DNA of 64,000 nucleotides from Parasphingorhabdus halotolerans. Lineage in GTDB: Bacteria; Pseudomonadota; Alphaproteobacteria; Sphingomonadales; Sphingomonadaceae. Of this stretch, positions 1 to 9,551 are shown one piece after another. Every line of letters starts with the position of its first letter. The stretch's first letter is position 1. The position numbers and the translations under genes are program-made. The DNA lies in contig NZ_CP051217.1 in the NCBI RefSeq assembly GCF_012516475.1, positions 2,294,001 to 2,358,000 on the forward strand. The letters run 5' to 3'. The notes under the pieces are model-generated. The model searched no databases, was not told the origin of the DNA, and saw only the letters and a program-made list of their open reading frames with translations.

Positions 1-47
1 CAGCATAGCCATCCGGCTAACCGGGGCTAGCTGCGCATTTGTGCATG

Positions 48-320
48 CTAGACGTGGGGCAAATCAAAATCACCGGCTGAAGCAGCCTTGTAGGCAAACT
101 CTCTCAACACCTTCGGAGCGATCCACGTCTTTTCTGTCAAATGGATTATCCAAGCCAGCAGCTTATCTGTACTATTACACTGCGAAATGGGGATTTCGTA
201 GGGATATTTGACATTTATCGTGATGGTAGTTTCGTCTACTTCAACGTAGTATTTTTCATCTAATAACTCATCCATACCGTCGGCAAGAGTAGTCAGTTTT
301 TCGTTCTCAGCGTCATCCAT
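48..320 (-). CDS. Hypothetical protein, 90 aa, directly behind sucC
   Basis: I do not recognise this protein. It is acidic in its N-terminal half (MDDAENEKL, then a DELLDEKYY stretch), has no signal peptide or membrane segment, and ends in a more helical part rich in Leu, Ala and Lys. Its ATG lies one base after the sucC stop codon (TGA-T-ATG), so it is probably translated from the sucC message by reinitiation. Its codons are AT-richer than those of sucC, which suggests a later insertion. In most alphaproteobacteria sucC is followed by sucD; here this gene intervenes, and what lies beyond position 1 cannot be seen. Confidence 0.6.
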   Translation of the reverse strand: MDDAENEKLTTLADGMDELLDEKYYVEVDETTITINVKYPYEIPISQCNSTDKLLAWIIHLTEKTWIAPKVLREFAYKAASAGDFDLPHV

Positions 321-321
321 A

Positions 322-1521
322 TCAAGCCGCCTCTTTCACTTGCGCGACAATCTTCTTCGCTGCATCGCCCAAGTCATCGGCTGACACGATAGGAAGACCG
401 CTATTCGCCAGGATTTCCTTACCCTTCGCAACATTGGTTCCTTCTAACCTGACGACCAGAGGCACCGAAAGGTTCACTTCTTTTGCTGCGGCCACAATGC
501 CTTCGGCAATAATGTCGCATTTCATGATGCCGCCAAAGATGTTGACCAAAATGCCTTCCACTGCGGGATCAGCGAGAATAATCTTGAAAGCAGCCGTCAC
601 TTTTTCGGTGGTCGCGCCGCCGCCTACGTCAAGGAAGTTTGCTGGAAACGCGCCGTTTAACTTGATGATGTCCATCGTCGCCATCGCCAACCCTGCGCCA
701 TTGACCATGCAGCCGATATTACCATCGAGCTTGATATACGCGAGGTCATATTTCGATGCTTCCACTTCGGCGGGATCTTCCTCGGTTTCGTCACGCAATT
801 CGACCAGATCGGGGTGACGCATGAGCGCATTACCGTCAAAGCTCATTTTCGTATCGAGCACGATCAGCTGCTGGTCTTCGGTCACCACCAGCGGGTTAAT
901 CTCGACCATCTCGCAATCCATCGCCATGAACGCATCATAGAGTTTCTTGCCCAGCTTCTGCGCTTGTTTGTTCAAATCGCCTTTCAACTGCAACGCAAAA
1001 GCAATCGTGCGGCCGTGATGGGGCATAAAGCCCTGCGCCGGATCAATCGTGATCGTGCGAATTTTCTCAGGCGTGCTGTGCGCAACTTCCTCAATATCCA
1101 TGCCGCCTTCGGTGGAAACCACCATCGCCACCCGGCCACTTGCGCGGTCGACCAGCATCGAGAGGTAAAATTCTTTCTCGATATCCACGCCGTCGGTGAC
1201 ATAAAGCCGGTTCACCTGCTTGCCCTCATCACCGGTTTGAATGGTGACCAGCGTATTGCCGAGCATTTCTTCGGCATTGACGCGCACTTCATCGACGGAC
1301 TTCGCAAGCCGCACGCCGCCTTTGGCATCGGGGCCGAGTTCCTTATATTTACCCTTGCCGCGACCACCTGCATGGATTTGCGCCTTCACCACATAAAGCG
1401 GTCCGGGCAATTTCTCTGCCGCTGCGACAGCTTCGTCAACGGTGAGTGCTGCATAACCAGCGGGAACGGCAATGCCGTGTTTTGCGAGCAGTTCTTTGCC
1501 CTGATACTCATGGATATTCAT
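322..1521 (-). CDS. sucC: Succinate--CoA ligase (ADP-forming) subunit beta
   Basis: Beta subunit of succinyl-CoA synthetase, the TCA-cycle enzyme that converts succinyl-CoA to succinate with substrate-level phosphorylation of ADP or GDP. At 399 residues it has the family's usual length. It opens with [12 protein letters not shown] and has the ATP-grasp region ([13 protein letters not shown] near residue 46), the metal-binding VEINPLVV stretch, and the C-terminal ligase domain with [10 protein letters not shown]. The alpha subunit sucD is not in the window. The short ORF behind it starts one base after its stop. No convincing promoter was seen in the 128 bases upstream. Confidence 0.97.
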   Translation of the reverse strand: MNIHEYQGKELLAKHGIAVPAGYAALTVDEAVAAAEKLPGPLYVVKAQIHAGGRGKGKYKELGPDAKGGVRLAKSVDEVRVNAEEMLGNTLVTIQTGDEGKQVNRLYVTDGVDIEKEFYLSMLVDRASGRVAMVVSTEGGMDIEEVAHSTPEKIRTITIDPAQGFMPHHGRTIAFALQLKGDLNKQAQKLGKKLYDAFMAMDCEMVEINPLVVTEDQQLIVLDTKMSFDGNALMRHPDLVELRDETEEDPAEVEASKYDLAYIKLDGNIGCMVNGAGLAMATMDIIKLNGAFPANFLDVGGGATTEKVTAAFKIILADPAVEGILVNIFGGIMKCDIIAEGIVAAAKEVNLSVPLVVRLEGTNVAKGKEILANSGLPIVSADDLGDAAKKIVAQVKEAA

Positions 1522-1650
1522 GTGAAGGAAAAAGACCTTTCTTTGATCGTACGATTGTCGATTCTTGCGTAAGGCTAAAGCATAGACGCGGGAGAATTGG
1601 AAGCATTGAAGACTCCCATTTTCGATGATTGTTGCGCGTAACGTAATTTC

Positions 1651-2076
1651 TTATCTGGGTTTTTTGGGTTTGGTGTAGGGAATAAATTCGCCCAGTCGGC
1701 AAATCGGGCCGGAAAAACCGGTAAATCGATCAACGGGTTCAATCGGATCGCCCTTGCAGAGTTGCGCTCCTGATCGTCTGGTTAGAATGAAGTCATCATC
1801 GTCCAGACCGGGACACCGGGAGGGCAAGTTGTTGAGATATGCTGTCCGGCCACTGCCGCTGTAGATGATGGTTTGGCTGCCATAGACAACCGGTTGCCCT
1901 AACCGGCTAGCAGACACGCATTTTTCCGGTGTGCCCGCGATTCGATTGTCCAGGCGTTTTGCCAGATCTGCCGCATCCTTCTGATTGATGGTCGCCTCAT
2001 TGCCTGCCGAACTGACCGAAGCGCAGGCGGCCAGCATGACGGATGTTATCATCGAAACCGGTAATATACACTTCAA
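1651..2076 (-). CDS. Small lipoprotein, DUF6491-like
   Basis: Exported lipoprotein of about 141 residues and unknown function. A type II signal peptide ends in the lipobox LAAC, so the Cys would be lipidated and the protein anchored in the envelope. The mature part has conserved-looking Cys residues (EKCVSASRLGQP, LPSRCPGLDDDDF, AQLCKGD) and resembles proteins I recall as DUF6491. An upstream ATG at 2094 is in frame, but GGAGAG lies inside those first codons, about six bases before a TTG at 2076. The TTG start gives a normal signal peptide and is preferred. Confidence 0.7.
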   Translation of the reverse strand: MKCILPVSMITSVMLAACASVSSAGNEATINQKDAADLAKRLDNRIAGTPEKCVSASRLGQPVVYGSQTIIYSGSGRTAYLNNLPSRCPGLDDDDFILTRRSGAQLCKGDPIEPVDRFTGFSGPICRLGEFIPYTKPKKPR

Positions 2077-2205
2077 GCCATCTCTCCTGCGCAAACCCTA
2101 TTCGCAGCGAAATAGCATATTACCATGTTCTCCCGAACAGCGCCAATCGGAGACGCATCCGCATCGCGCATCGCGCATAATGGCTCACCGCCATTCACGG
2201 CCCGG

Positions 2206-2514
2206 TTATTTAACCGCGCAGATCAGGCCAGATGAGGTGACAACGCCGACGATCTCCGGGTCCTGCAATGCCCGCGTTTCCTTAACGAATTGGTTGAATG
2301 TCACATCGCCAGCTTTGCGCTTCTTGAGTTTGCCCAAGCCGTTTAGCTTATTCAATTGGCCAAGCGAGAGCCGGTCTATCATGCGGTCTGCCATGCAGGC
2401 AGCGATTGGCTGGGACAGGCCTGCGCTCATCAAGCCCTTGCGCACGCGCGTTTCTGGTGTGGCGCAGGCGGCGAGAGTGGCGATGAGCGCCAAACCCATT
2501 GCGAAGCGCATCAT
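2206..2514 (-). CDS. Small lipoprotein downstream of ppa
   Basis: Unknown lipoprotein of 102 residues. The N-terminus MMRFAMGLALIATLAAC is a clear lipoprotein signal with the lipobox LAAC. The mature part is basic and has two further Cys residues. The start overlaps the ppa stop (TGATG), so translation is probably coupled to ppa. A longer in-frame ORF reaches to 2601 but would add 29 residues that lie inside ppa and would hide the signal peptide, so the internal ATG is chosen. No family was recognised beyond a sphingomonad-style hypothetical lipoprotein. Confidence 0.75.
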   Translation of the reverse strand: MMRFAMGLALIATLAACATPETRVRKGLMSAGLSQPIAACMADRMIDRLSLGQLNKLNGLGKLKKRKAGDVTFNQFVKETRALQDPEIVGVVTSSGLICAVK

Positions 2515-3047
2515 CAGGACTTCGATTTGGCCAATGCGATGGCCTCCAAAACGACGCGTTTCGCTTCCTCGGCATCGCCCCATTTGCCGACGCGGACCCA
2601 TTTCTCGGGTTCCAGGTCTTTATAGTGGGTAAAGAAATGCTCCACCTGCTGCATCACGATTTCGGGCAGATCATTGCCTTCGTCGATCTTGCGATAATAG
2701 GGAAATGTTGCGTCAATCGGAACGCAGAGCAGCTTTTCATCGCCGCCATGTTCGTCCTCCAGGTTCAAGACCGCAATCGGGCGGCAGCGGACAACGCAGC
2801 CGGGCATAAACGGCGAGCGGGCGACAACCAGCGCATCAAGTGGATCGCCATCGGGGGACAAGGTGTGCGGAATAAAGCCGTAATTGGCGGGATAGCGCAT
2901 CGGTGTGTGCAAGATGCGGTCAACAAATAATGCGCCGCTTTCCTTGTCGAATTCATATTTTACCGGTTCGCCGCCTACCGGTACCTCGATGATGACGTTC
3001 AGGCTTTCGGGCGGGTTATCGCCGATAGCGATTTTGGAAATATCCAT
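2514..3047 (-). CDS. ppa: Inorganic pyrophosphatase
   Basis: Soluble family I pyrophosphatase that hydrolyses pyrophosphate to two phosphates and so drives biosynthetic reactions forward. The 177-residue protein has the family's usual length and shows VEVPVGG-type entry (IIEVPVGGEPVKYEFDK), YPANYGFIP, and the metal-binding signature DGDPLDALV. It is followed without a gap by a small lipoprotein gene (TGATG overlap). AAGGA about 12 bases before the ATG is a weak ribosome binding site. Confidence 0.97.
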   Translation of the reverse strand: MDISKIAIGDNPPESLNVIIEVPVGGEPVKYEFDKESGALFVDRILHTPMRYPANYGFIPHTLSPDGDPLDALVVARSPFMPGCVVRCRPIAVLNLEDEHGGDEKLLCVPIDATFPYYRKIDEGNDLPEIVMQQVEHFFTHYKDLEPEKWVRVGKWGDAEEAKRVVLEAIALAKSKS

Positions 3048-3075
3048 GGGGTGTGAGGGTCCTTATTTTGCCAAA

Positions 3076-5037
3076 TCATTTGGTGATCGGCTTCAAAAGC
3101 CGATCAATTCCCCCTTCAGATGCGCCCTCTCCAGAGCCTTGGTTGTCGATTTTTTCTAGCGCCGGATAAAGCAAGCCACCGTTAAAATCGACCATAAAAT
3201 TATGATAGGCATCGCCATTTTTGGCGAATACCTCAATTGGCTTGGATTGCCCCATATTATCTTCGATCGCTTGCTTCAAAACGTCTGTACTGAAGGCTTT
3301 TCCGTTGACCGCCGAGATGGTGAGGCCGCTTTTCATCCCCGACTTGAACGCCGGTCCACCCCAGGATACTGCGGAAACCACACCTTTATCGTTGACGGTC
3401 AACCCAAGGCTATAGCTGAGATCTGTCTGCTTGCGGCGTTTGTCATTTGCCCTCAGATATGCGCTCTGCTTGTCGGTAAACACCAGCCGATAGCCGCCAA
3501 GCGTCAAACCGTTTTTGGGCGCTGCGGTGGTTGTTTTATGGACGCGGTCTTTGACAAATGACGCCCAGTCATAAGGCTGCACTTTGTTTAGAGTATCCAA
3601 GACGTCCTGCTCGTCATAAGTAACCACACCCCAGTCCCCATTTTTGCCGCCAAAAAACGCTTTGGCAAAATTCTCGAGAGATTTCTTGCCGCTGGATTCA
3701 CGACGGATAATCTGGTCTGCCTCCAGCCAGATCAACAGGCCTTCATTGTAATAATCTTCCTGCCGTTGCCAGTCCGTCCATGGTTTGGGGCGGCGGGCGA
3801 CGATGATCGGGTCAAGGGTGGTATCAATCAGCGGCCGCCAGCTACGCCCGACGCGCTGGTCCATGGCGGCAGCGATAGCGGCATAGGCATCGAGCGTATC
3901 CTGCTTTGAATACAGCCCGGAACGTGCGCCCAGCACATAACCCCAAAACTGCGTTTGCCCCTCATAGACCCACAGCAAATCATCACGCATCGGCTCGCGG
4001 AAATCGGGCGTCCACATGCCTTGTGGCCGCCGATATTTGCCATTCCAGCTATGAACGACCTCATGCGGCAGCAAATTGCGTCGCCCCGGGCTATCATCCC
4101 AGTCGGTAAAATACTCGCGGTTTACGCCGTTCTCGGATGAGCGATGGTGCTCAAGACCAATGCCGCCCATCTCGTCGGTGAGCGCGAGCAGAAAATCGTA
4201 ACGGTCATATTGATGGCTACCGAATAGAGCCTCTGCTTCTTTGACCAGCTTGGCGTGTTTGGCGATCTGGTCCGGCTTCGGTTTCAGATATTTGGCATCG
4301 TCCGCGACAATATTCAGATGCACACGGCTGGAAAGTTTATGCGTCTGAAAATATTTCCCGGCAAAAACCGGGCTGTCGACCAATGTGTCATAATCTACGG
4401 TTTCATAAGCAACCTTGCTGCCAGTAACAGTATTTGGCCGCATTGCGGTCGCCGCCTGCCAGCCGTCGGGGTAGATTGCGGTGGCAGTTACCGGAATCTG
4501 GCGCACATAATAGCCCGCCGGATAGAGTGAGACCTGATGCCAGCGCAGGTTGAGCATGGCCGGTGCCATCACGATGCGCCCGTGACTGCTGGTGGTGGCC
4601 GAGACGAACTGGAATTTCGCGGTTATTTCGCGCACCCCTTGGGGGACGGTGACGTGAAACGCATAGACATCAACATTGTCCCGAACCCAATCGAGCTTTT
4701 GCGGGCCTGCAAAAAACTCCAGACCCGCCACTTTCTCAATCTCGCCGCGCGGAGCATGGTTGCCCGGCAGCCATTCGGGATAGAGCAGGGTCAGTTTTCC
4801 GGCTTTAGCAACCGGGATGGTTTGCGTGACTTTGAAAATACCTTGCTCGTTGTCGGTCGCATCAACTTCCAGCGTCATCGTGCCGGGATAGGCGATGTCT
4901 TGCGCTTCAGGAATGGTCTGCTCGGGCGCAATATAGTCCGGCTTGCTGATATCGTCCGGCATCGCCTGCGCAATGGCGGTGGGTATTGGTGCGATGAAGA
5001 GGGCCGAAGCCAGACCCAAAAGAGCGACAGAACGCAT
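3076..5037 (-). CDS. M61 family metallopeptidase with C-terminal PDZ domain
   Basis: Exported glycyl-aminopeptidase-like enzyme of family M61. A signal peptide (RSVALLGLASALFIAPIPTA) is followed by an N-terminal beta domain. The zinc site HEVVH lies near residues 325-329 of the 653-residue form, with the third ligand in YEGQTQFWG near residue 359. A PDZ-like segment near the C-terminus contains GPAFKSGMKSG. An upstream in-frame ATG at 5070 would add 11 residues. The ATG at 5037 is preferred because it puts the signal peptide at the very N-terminus and has AGGGG about ten bases upstream. It is divergent from hisS. Confidence 0.92.
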   Translation of the reverse strand: MRSVALLGLASALFIAPIPTAIAQAMPDDISKPDYIAPEQTIPEAQDIAYPGTMTLEVDATDNEQGIFKVTQTIPVAKAGKLTLLYPEWLPGNHAPRGEIEKVAGLEFFAGPQKLDWVRDNVDVYAFHVTVPQGVREITAKFQFVSATTSSHGRIVMAPAMLNLRWHQVSLYPAGYYVRQIPVTATAIYPDGWQAATAMRPNTVTGSKVAYETVDYDTLVDSPVFAGKYFQTHKLSSRVHLNIVADDAKYLKPKPDQIAKHAKLVKEAEALFGSHQYDRYDFLLALTDEMGGIGLEHHRSSENGVNREYFTDWDDSPGRRNLLPHEVVHSWNGKYRRPQGMWTPDFREPMRDDLLWVYEGQTQFWGYVLGARSGLYSKQDTLDAYAAIAAAMDQRVGRSWRPLIDTTLDPIIVARRPKPWTDWQRQEDYYNEGLLIWLEADQIIRRESSGKKSLENFAKAFFGGKNGDWGVVTYDEQDVLDTLNKVQPYDWASFVKDRVHKTTTAAPKNGLTLGGYRLVFTDKQSAYLRANDKRRKQTDLSYSLGLTVNDKGVVSAVSWGGPAFKSGMKSGLTISAVNGKAFSTDVLKQAIEDNMGQSKPIEVFAKNGDAYHNFMVDFNGGLLYPALEKIDNQGSGEGASEGGIDRLLKPITK

Positions 5038-5170
5038 GTTACGGCAGACCCCTGTATTAACTGAAAACATAAATGGCGGTTTTTACATCCGCCGTCCAGT
5101 AGTAGCAGTAAATAAGCCTATTTCGCTTTCCGCCGTCACCGGCTAAAGGCTGGCCCGAGAAAAGGTAAAC

Positions 5171-6442
5171 ATGGCAAAGACACAAACACCGCAACCCGTG
5201 CGCGGCACGCAGGATATATTTGGCGAAGACCAGGACCGCTTCCAGCATGTCGTGGAAACCTTTGAGCGGGTGCGGCGGCTTTACGGGTTTAAGGGGCTGC
5301 AAATGCCGGTCTTTGAACCGACTGCTGTTTTCGCCCGCTCGCTTGGTGAAACCACCGATGTCGTGTCCAAGGAAATGTATAGCTTTGAGGATCGCGGCGG
5401 CGATAGCCTGACTCTGCGGCCGGAATTTACGGCAGGAATATGCCGGGCTTTTCTGTCCAATGGCTGGCAGCAGCATGCGCCGATGAAGCTCTCCACGCAC
5501 GGACCGTTGTTTCGCTATGAGCGCCCGCAAAAGGGCCGTTACCGGCAATTTCACCAGCTGGATGCCGAGATTATCGGTGCGGGAGAAGCGGCGGCGGATG
5601 TGGAATTGCTGTGTTTTGCGGATCAGCTTTTGAATGAGTTGGGCATTTCCGATGGTGTGACATTGCAATTGAATACGCTGGGCGATGCCGCAAGCCGCGA
5701 TGCGTGGCGTGATGCTCTGGTCGAGCATTTTCAGGCGCACCGGAAAGATTTATCAGAAGACAGTCAGGACCGGCTGGAGCGCAATCCGCTGCGGATTTTG
5801 GATAGTAAAGAACGTCAGGACCGGCCAATTGCGGACGCTGCGCCGGATATTGATGCGTATTTGTCGAGCGAAGCCAAAGCGTTTTTCGCGCAGGTGACCG
5901 AAGGGCTTGATGCCTGCAACGTGGCTTGGAAACGCAATAGCCGTCTGGTGCGCGGGCTGGATTATTACCGGCACACCGCATTTGAATTTGTCACCGACCG
6001 GCTAGGCGCGCAGGGGACGGTGCTGGCCGGTGGGCGCTATGATGGCCTGATGGAATCGCTTGGCGGACCGCATACGCCTGCTGTTGGCTGGGCTGCTGGA
6101 ATTGAACGGTTGGGGATGTTGATTGATGCGCCAGTGTCGGCAATCTCAATTGCAGTTGTCGCCAATAGTGGAGAACTTGAGCAGAAGGCGAGGGGAGTTC
6201 TTCAAAAATTGAGAGCGAATGGCTTAACGTCTGAAATGCTTTATAAAGGAAAGCCGAACAAGCAGGTTGATAAAGCAAAAAGCAGGGGGCATCGAGGTGC
6301 TTTATTCGTGCGAGATGCGGATAACCCCGGCGGAGAATTTTATTTTCAATATTTTGACGAACTTGCAGAATCGCTGGAAGTCTCACAGGCGCTTGAGAAA
6401 GCATTAAGCGAAACTGGATTTGTGAGCGGTAATACAAACTGA
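5171..6442 (+). CDS. hisS: Histidine--tRNA ligase
   Basis: Class II aminoacyl-tRNA synthetase that charges tRNA-His. Motif 2 is visible as [19 protein letters not shown], the histidine-binding RGLDYY follows, and motif 3 is in [12 protein letters not shown]; the anticodon-binding domain forms the last 95 or so residues. At 423 residues it has the usual length. The 3' end (about 6130-6440) is AT-richer than the rest, but the reading frame is intact. A short intergenic inverted repeat separates it from prfA. Confidence 0.97.
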   Translation: MAKTQTPQPVRGTQDIFGEDQDRFQHVVETFERVRRLYGFKGLQMPVFEPTAVFARSLGETTDVVSKEMYSFEDRGGDSLTLRPEFTAGICRAFLSNGWQQHAPMKLSTHGPLFRYERPQKGRYRQFHQLDAEIIGAGEAAADVELLCFADQLLNELGISDGVTLQLNTLGDAASRDAWRDALVEHFQAHRKDLSEDSQDRLERNPLRILDSKERQDRPIADAAPDIDAYLSSEAKAFFAQVTEGLDACNVAWKRNSRLVRGLDYYRHTAFEFVTDRLGAQGTVLAGGRYDGLMESLGGPHTPAVGWAAGIERLGMLIDAPVSAISIAVVANSGELEQKARGVLQKLRANGLTSEMLYKGKPNKQVDKAKSRGHRGALFVRDADNPGGEFYFQYFDELAESLEVSQALEKALSETGFVSGNTN

Positions 6443-6459
6443 TGAAAATATGCACATCC

Positions 6460-6550
6460 CGTCACCCTGAACTTGTTTCAGGGTCCATTTCTCCTTTCTC
6501 GCAGGCTGTGATTGGAGCGCGGTGGATGCTGAACCAAGTTCAGCATGACG
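6460..6550. repeat. Intergenic inverted repeat pair, CTGAAC family
   Basis: Two arms of about 28 bases (6460-6487 and 6523-6550) are imperfect inverted copies. Each arm also contains a small palindrome: CCCTGAACTTGTTTCAGGG on the left and, read on the minus strand, ATGCTGAACTTGGTTCAGCAT on the right. The CCC/GGG pair in one arm is replaced by ATG/CAT in the other, which keeps the small stems. It sits between hisS and prfA. It resembles the REP/BIME-like elements found in sphingomonad intergenic regions. Confidence 0.75.
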
Positions 6551-6569
6551 ATGTATTGGGTTGGCAATC

Positions 6570-7646
6570 ATGACCACCATCACCCCCCAACGTATCGCGC
6601 AAATCGAAGCGCGGTTTGCCGAGTTGCAGGCGATGATGGCCTCTGGTGATTTGGACAGCGATAAATTTGTTGCTGTCTCCAAGGAATATGCCGAAATTGA
6701 GCCGGTGGCTATCGCCGCTGCCAATGTCAAAGCCCTGCGCGACGAGCAGGCGGGTCTCGCGGACATGATGGCGGGCGATGACGCCGAGATGCGGGCGATG
6801 GCCGCTGATGAAGTCGATGGCGTCAAAAAAGCGCTCGAAAAAGCCGAACATAGCCTGGCGTTGCAATTGCTTCCCAAAGACAGCGCTGATGATCGTCCGG
6901 CAATGATAGAAGTTCGCGCCGGCACCGGTGGCGACGAAGCCGCGCTTTTCGCTGGCGACCTCTACCGCATGTACACCCGCTATGCCGAGGACCAGGGCTG
7001 GAAGGTCGAAATGATCTCCGCCAATGCCTCGGAAGTGGGCGGGTTCAAGGAAGTCGTCGCTAATATCAACGGCAAGGGTGTTTTTGCCAAACTGAAATTT
7101 GAATCCGGTGTCCACCGCGTACAGCGCGTCCCGGAAACCGAAAGCGGCGGGCGTATCCATACCTCGGCGGCGACGGTTGCAATCCTGCCGGAACCGGAAG
7201 AAGTCGATATCAAGATCCGTACCGAAGACCTGCGCATCGACACCTACCGTGCGAGCGGTGCGGGCGGGCAGCATGTCAACAAGACCGACAGCGCGATCCG
7301 CATCACCCATTTGCCAACCGGATTGGTTGTGCAATGCCAGGACGGCAAATCGCAGCACAAAAACAAGGCCCAAGCAATGAAAGTGCTCGCCGCGCGGCTC
7401 TATGAGCAGGAGCGCGCAGCCGTGGCGAGCGAAGAGGCTGATGCGCGCAAGGCGATGGTCGGCTCGGGGGATCGCTCCGAACGCATCAGGACGTATAACT
7501 ACCCGCAAGGCCGCGTTACCGACCACCGGATCAACCTGACGCTGCACAAACTGCCGGAAATCATCGAGGGCACCGCGCTGGGCGATATGATCGACGCGCT
7601 GATTGCCGAGGATGAAGCCAGCCGTCTCGCCAATCTCGATGGGTGA
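6570..7646 (+). CDS. prfA: Peptide chain release factor 1
   Basis: Class I release factor that reads UAA and UAG stop codons and triggers peptidyl-tRNA hydrolysis. The catalytic GGQ lies near residue 233 within [15 protein letters not shown]. The 358-residue length is normal when the ATG at 6570 is used; an in-frame TTG nine bases upstream is possible but less likely. The 3' end overlaps prmC, whose product methylates the Gln of the GGQ motif. The pair is therefore a functional as well as a translational unit. Confidence 0.97.
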   Translation: MTTITPQRIAQIEARFAELQAMMASGDLDSDKFVAVSKEYAEIEPVAIAAANVKALRDEQAGLADMMAGDDAEMRAMAADEVDGVKKALEKAEHSLALQLLPKDSADDRPAMIEVRAGTGGDEAALFAGDLYRMYTRYAEDQGWKVEMISANASEVGGFKEVVANINGKGVFAKLKFESGVHRVQRVPETESGGRIHTSAATVAILPEPEEVDIKIRTEDLRIDTYRASGAGGQHVNKTDSAIRITHLPTGLVVQCQDGKSQHKNKAQAMKVLAARLYEQERAAVASEEADARKAMVGSGDRSERIRTYNYPQGRVTDHRINLTLHKLPEIIEGTALGDMIDALIAEDEASRLANLDG

Positions 7647-8481
7647 AGCGGCTCTGGCGCTGCGTGATGCAGCGCGAAGGCTCGAGCCGGTCAGTGATAC
7701 GCCGCGCCTCGATGCCGAATTGCTGATGGCCCATGCGCTGGGAATAGAGCGGGAGCAGCTGTTGCTCGATTTACCCAGGCTGACAGTTCCGGAAAGCTTT
7801 GGTGACTTGCTCGAACGCCGGGCAAAGCACGAACCAATTGCCCATATCACCGGCACCCGGGAGTTTTGGGGGTTGGAATTGCTGGTGTCGCCCGATGTGC
7901 TGATTCCACGTCCGGATAGCGAAACATTGATCGAGCAAGCGGTGGAGATTTTTCAAAATTCTCCGCCGCATAATATTCTGGATCTCGGCACCGGTAGCGG
8001 CGCTCTTTTGCTCGCTGCGCTCCACGAATTTCATGATGCCAAAGGGGTCGGCATAGATTCCAGCGCGGCCGCGCTTCAGATTGCCCATAATAATGCCGAC
8101 CGTCTGGACATGTCAGATCGCGCGTGGTTTGCGCTGCTCGATTGGACGCGGCCTGACTGGATCGATCGACTCGACGGTCCGTTTGACCTCATTCTGGCTA
8201 ACCCGCCTTATGTTTCCTCTTCACTGGTTCTCGCACCGGAGGTCGCTGGTTTTGAACCGCATCAGGCGTTGTTTGCCGGTGAGGAGGGCCTTGACGATTA
8301 CCGAGTCATCATCCCGGCGCTCGACCGGCTCTTGGCTGACAAGGGCGTGGCATTGCTGGAAATCGGCTTCGATCAAGCCGCGTCCGTGTCAGAAATCGCT
8401 TCTGGAAACGGTTATGTTATTGAATGCAAACAGGATTTGGGTGGGAACGACCGCCTTCTCACGCTCAGACGACAAAAATAG
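7639..8481 (+). CDS. prmC: Release factor glutamine N5-methyltransferase
   Basis: SAM-dependent enzyme that methylates the glutamine of the GGQ motif in release factors. The SAM site [10 protein letters not shown] and the substrate Gln-binding NPPY (ANPPYVSSS) are both present. The ATG at 7639 overlaps the last eight bases of prfA and gives 280 residues, the typical length. An in-frame ATG at 7603 would lie deeper inside prfA and add 12 residues of poor family fit. It is coupled to prfA by the overlap. Confidence 0.95.
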   Translation: MGEAALALRDAARRLEPVSDTPRLDAELLMAHALGIEREQLLLDLPRLTVPESFGDLLERRAKHEPIAHITGTREFWGLELLVSPDVLIPRPDSETLIEQAVEIFQNSPPHNILDLGTGSGALLLAALHEFHDAKGVGIDSSAAALQIAHNNADRLDMSDRAWFALLDWTRPDWIDRLDGPFDLILANPPYVSSSLVLAPEVAGFEPHQALFAGEEGLDDYRVIIPALDRLLADKGVALLEIGFDQAASVSEIASGNGYVIECKQDLGGNDRLLTLRRQK

Positions 8482-8710
8482 CTTGGTTTTGCCAAATGAT
8501 ACCGCTAAGGTTCGATCAGGCCCGGATGATTTCTGGCAATTTCCCAAAATCGCTGGCCTGTCCCCAACTTGATAAATGTGCTGATGTCCGGCGATTTTTT
8601 GTCATTTAATGGGCTGCTGTGGGGCATTTTCCATAGCGCAAATGGGCTCGTTGTGAGTGCCAAAGTTTAGGAAAGACCGAGTTTATTAACGGTATAAGGA
8701 CACCCGGAAT

Positions 8711-9391
8711 TTGATCAATAATCGTCAGGCCCCCCGTCGCGGGCGCGGCCGGAACAATAGCAATAATAACAACCGCAACAACAACCGTGGCGGCAGTGGC
8801 GGCGTGGATCGCGATAACCGTATTGATAACCGCGCACGCGGCAATGCGGCGCAGATGCTCGATAAATACAAGAAAATGGCGCATGACGCGCAGGTCAATG
8901 ATGACCGCGTCAATGCGGAATATTATCTCCAGTTTGCAGATCATTATTTCCGGGTGAACGCCGACATAATGGCGCGGCGCGAAGAACAAAGAATTGCCAG
9001 AGAAGGCAATCGCGACAACCAGCAAGATAATCAGCGCGGTGGCAACAGCAACAATCGCAATGATGATGATCGCAATAATTCAGGCGATGACGACGACGGT
9101 GAAGAACGTCAGAATCATAATGCGCGCAATCGCAATCAACGCGATGATCATGCACAAGACAATAAAGCGTCCGATAAGCCCGCCGAGAAAAAACCCGTCC
9201 GGGCCCGCCGTCCGCGCAAGGTTGCCGACAAGGCCCCAAATGGTGACGCGTCGGAGTCCAATGGTCTGGATGCGAGCGCTCTGCCACCGGCAATTTCGGT
9301 CAGCAGCGATAATGTTGAAGTAGAAAAGAAACCGGCGCGCAAGAAGCGTGTGATGAAGCCGAAAGTGGTCGAAGAGGGTGATGTTACCTGA
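8711..9391 (+). CDS. DUF4167 domain-containing protein
   Basis: Probable RNA-binding or nucleoid-associated protein of the alphaproteobacterial DUF4167 family; its function is not established. The first 35 residues are almost only Asn, Arg and Gly. The conserved core follows (MLDKYKKMAHDAQVNDDRVNAEYYLQ in pieces, then FADHYFRVNAD), and then a long acidic and basic low-complexity tail with KKPARKKRVMKPK. The start is a TTG; AAGGA lies ten bases upstream. The position behind prfA-prmC is typical for the family. At 226 residues it is complete. Confidence 0.88.
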   Translation: MINNRQAPRRGRGRNNSNNNNRNNNRGGSGGVDRDNRIDNRARGNAAQMLDKYKKMAHDAQVNDDRVNAEYYLQFADHYFRVNADIMARREEQRIAREGNRDNQQDNQRGGNSNNRNDDDRNNSGDDDDGEERQNHNARNRNQRDDHAQDNKASDKPAEKKPVRARRPRKVADKAPNGDASESNGLDASALPPAISVSSDNVEVEKKPARKKRVMKPKVVEEGDVT

Positions 9392-9448
9392 TCCTGGAGG
9401 CTTAGCTTTCAGGGCCGTGGACGATTCTGGTTAAGCAAAGTCAATCAT

Positions 9449-9530
9449 CCGTTCGTGCTGAGCTTGTCGAAGCATCTTGTTCGTCAGTGCGCTGACGGTG
9501 GTGTCCGTCGACAGGTTCAGGAGGAACGGT
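9449..9530. repeat. Intergenic inverted repeat, TGTCGAAG family
   Basis: The left arm, CGTTCGTGCTGAGCTTGTCG and the next few bases, starts at 9449. A degenerate inverted copy lies near 9507-9530, in which GTCGACAGG and GGAACGG can be read. The family is the same as the cleaner copy at 55482-55547. It lies between DUF4167 and ygfZ, which converge here, so it may act as a transcription barrier; that is inference. Confidence 0.65.
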
Positions 9531-9551
9531 TCAGCTCGAACAAGACAAATG

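Noticed and set aside
814..1572. Long open frame antisense to sucC
   Set aside because: It is fully covered by sucC, a certain gene, and shows no family similarity.
8545..8605. AAAATCGC and GCGATTTT pair downstream of prmC, considered as terminator
   Set aside because: The loop would be about 40 bases and the stem is short; the T run alone is not enough.
8740..8800. Apparent AAC/AAT repeat array
   Set aside because: The short repeats encode the Asn-rich N-terminus of the DUF4167 protein and are not a tandem-repeat locus or CRISPR.
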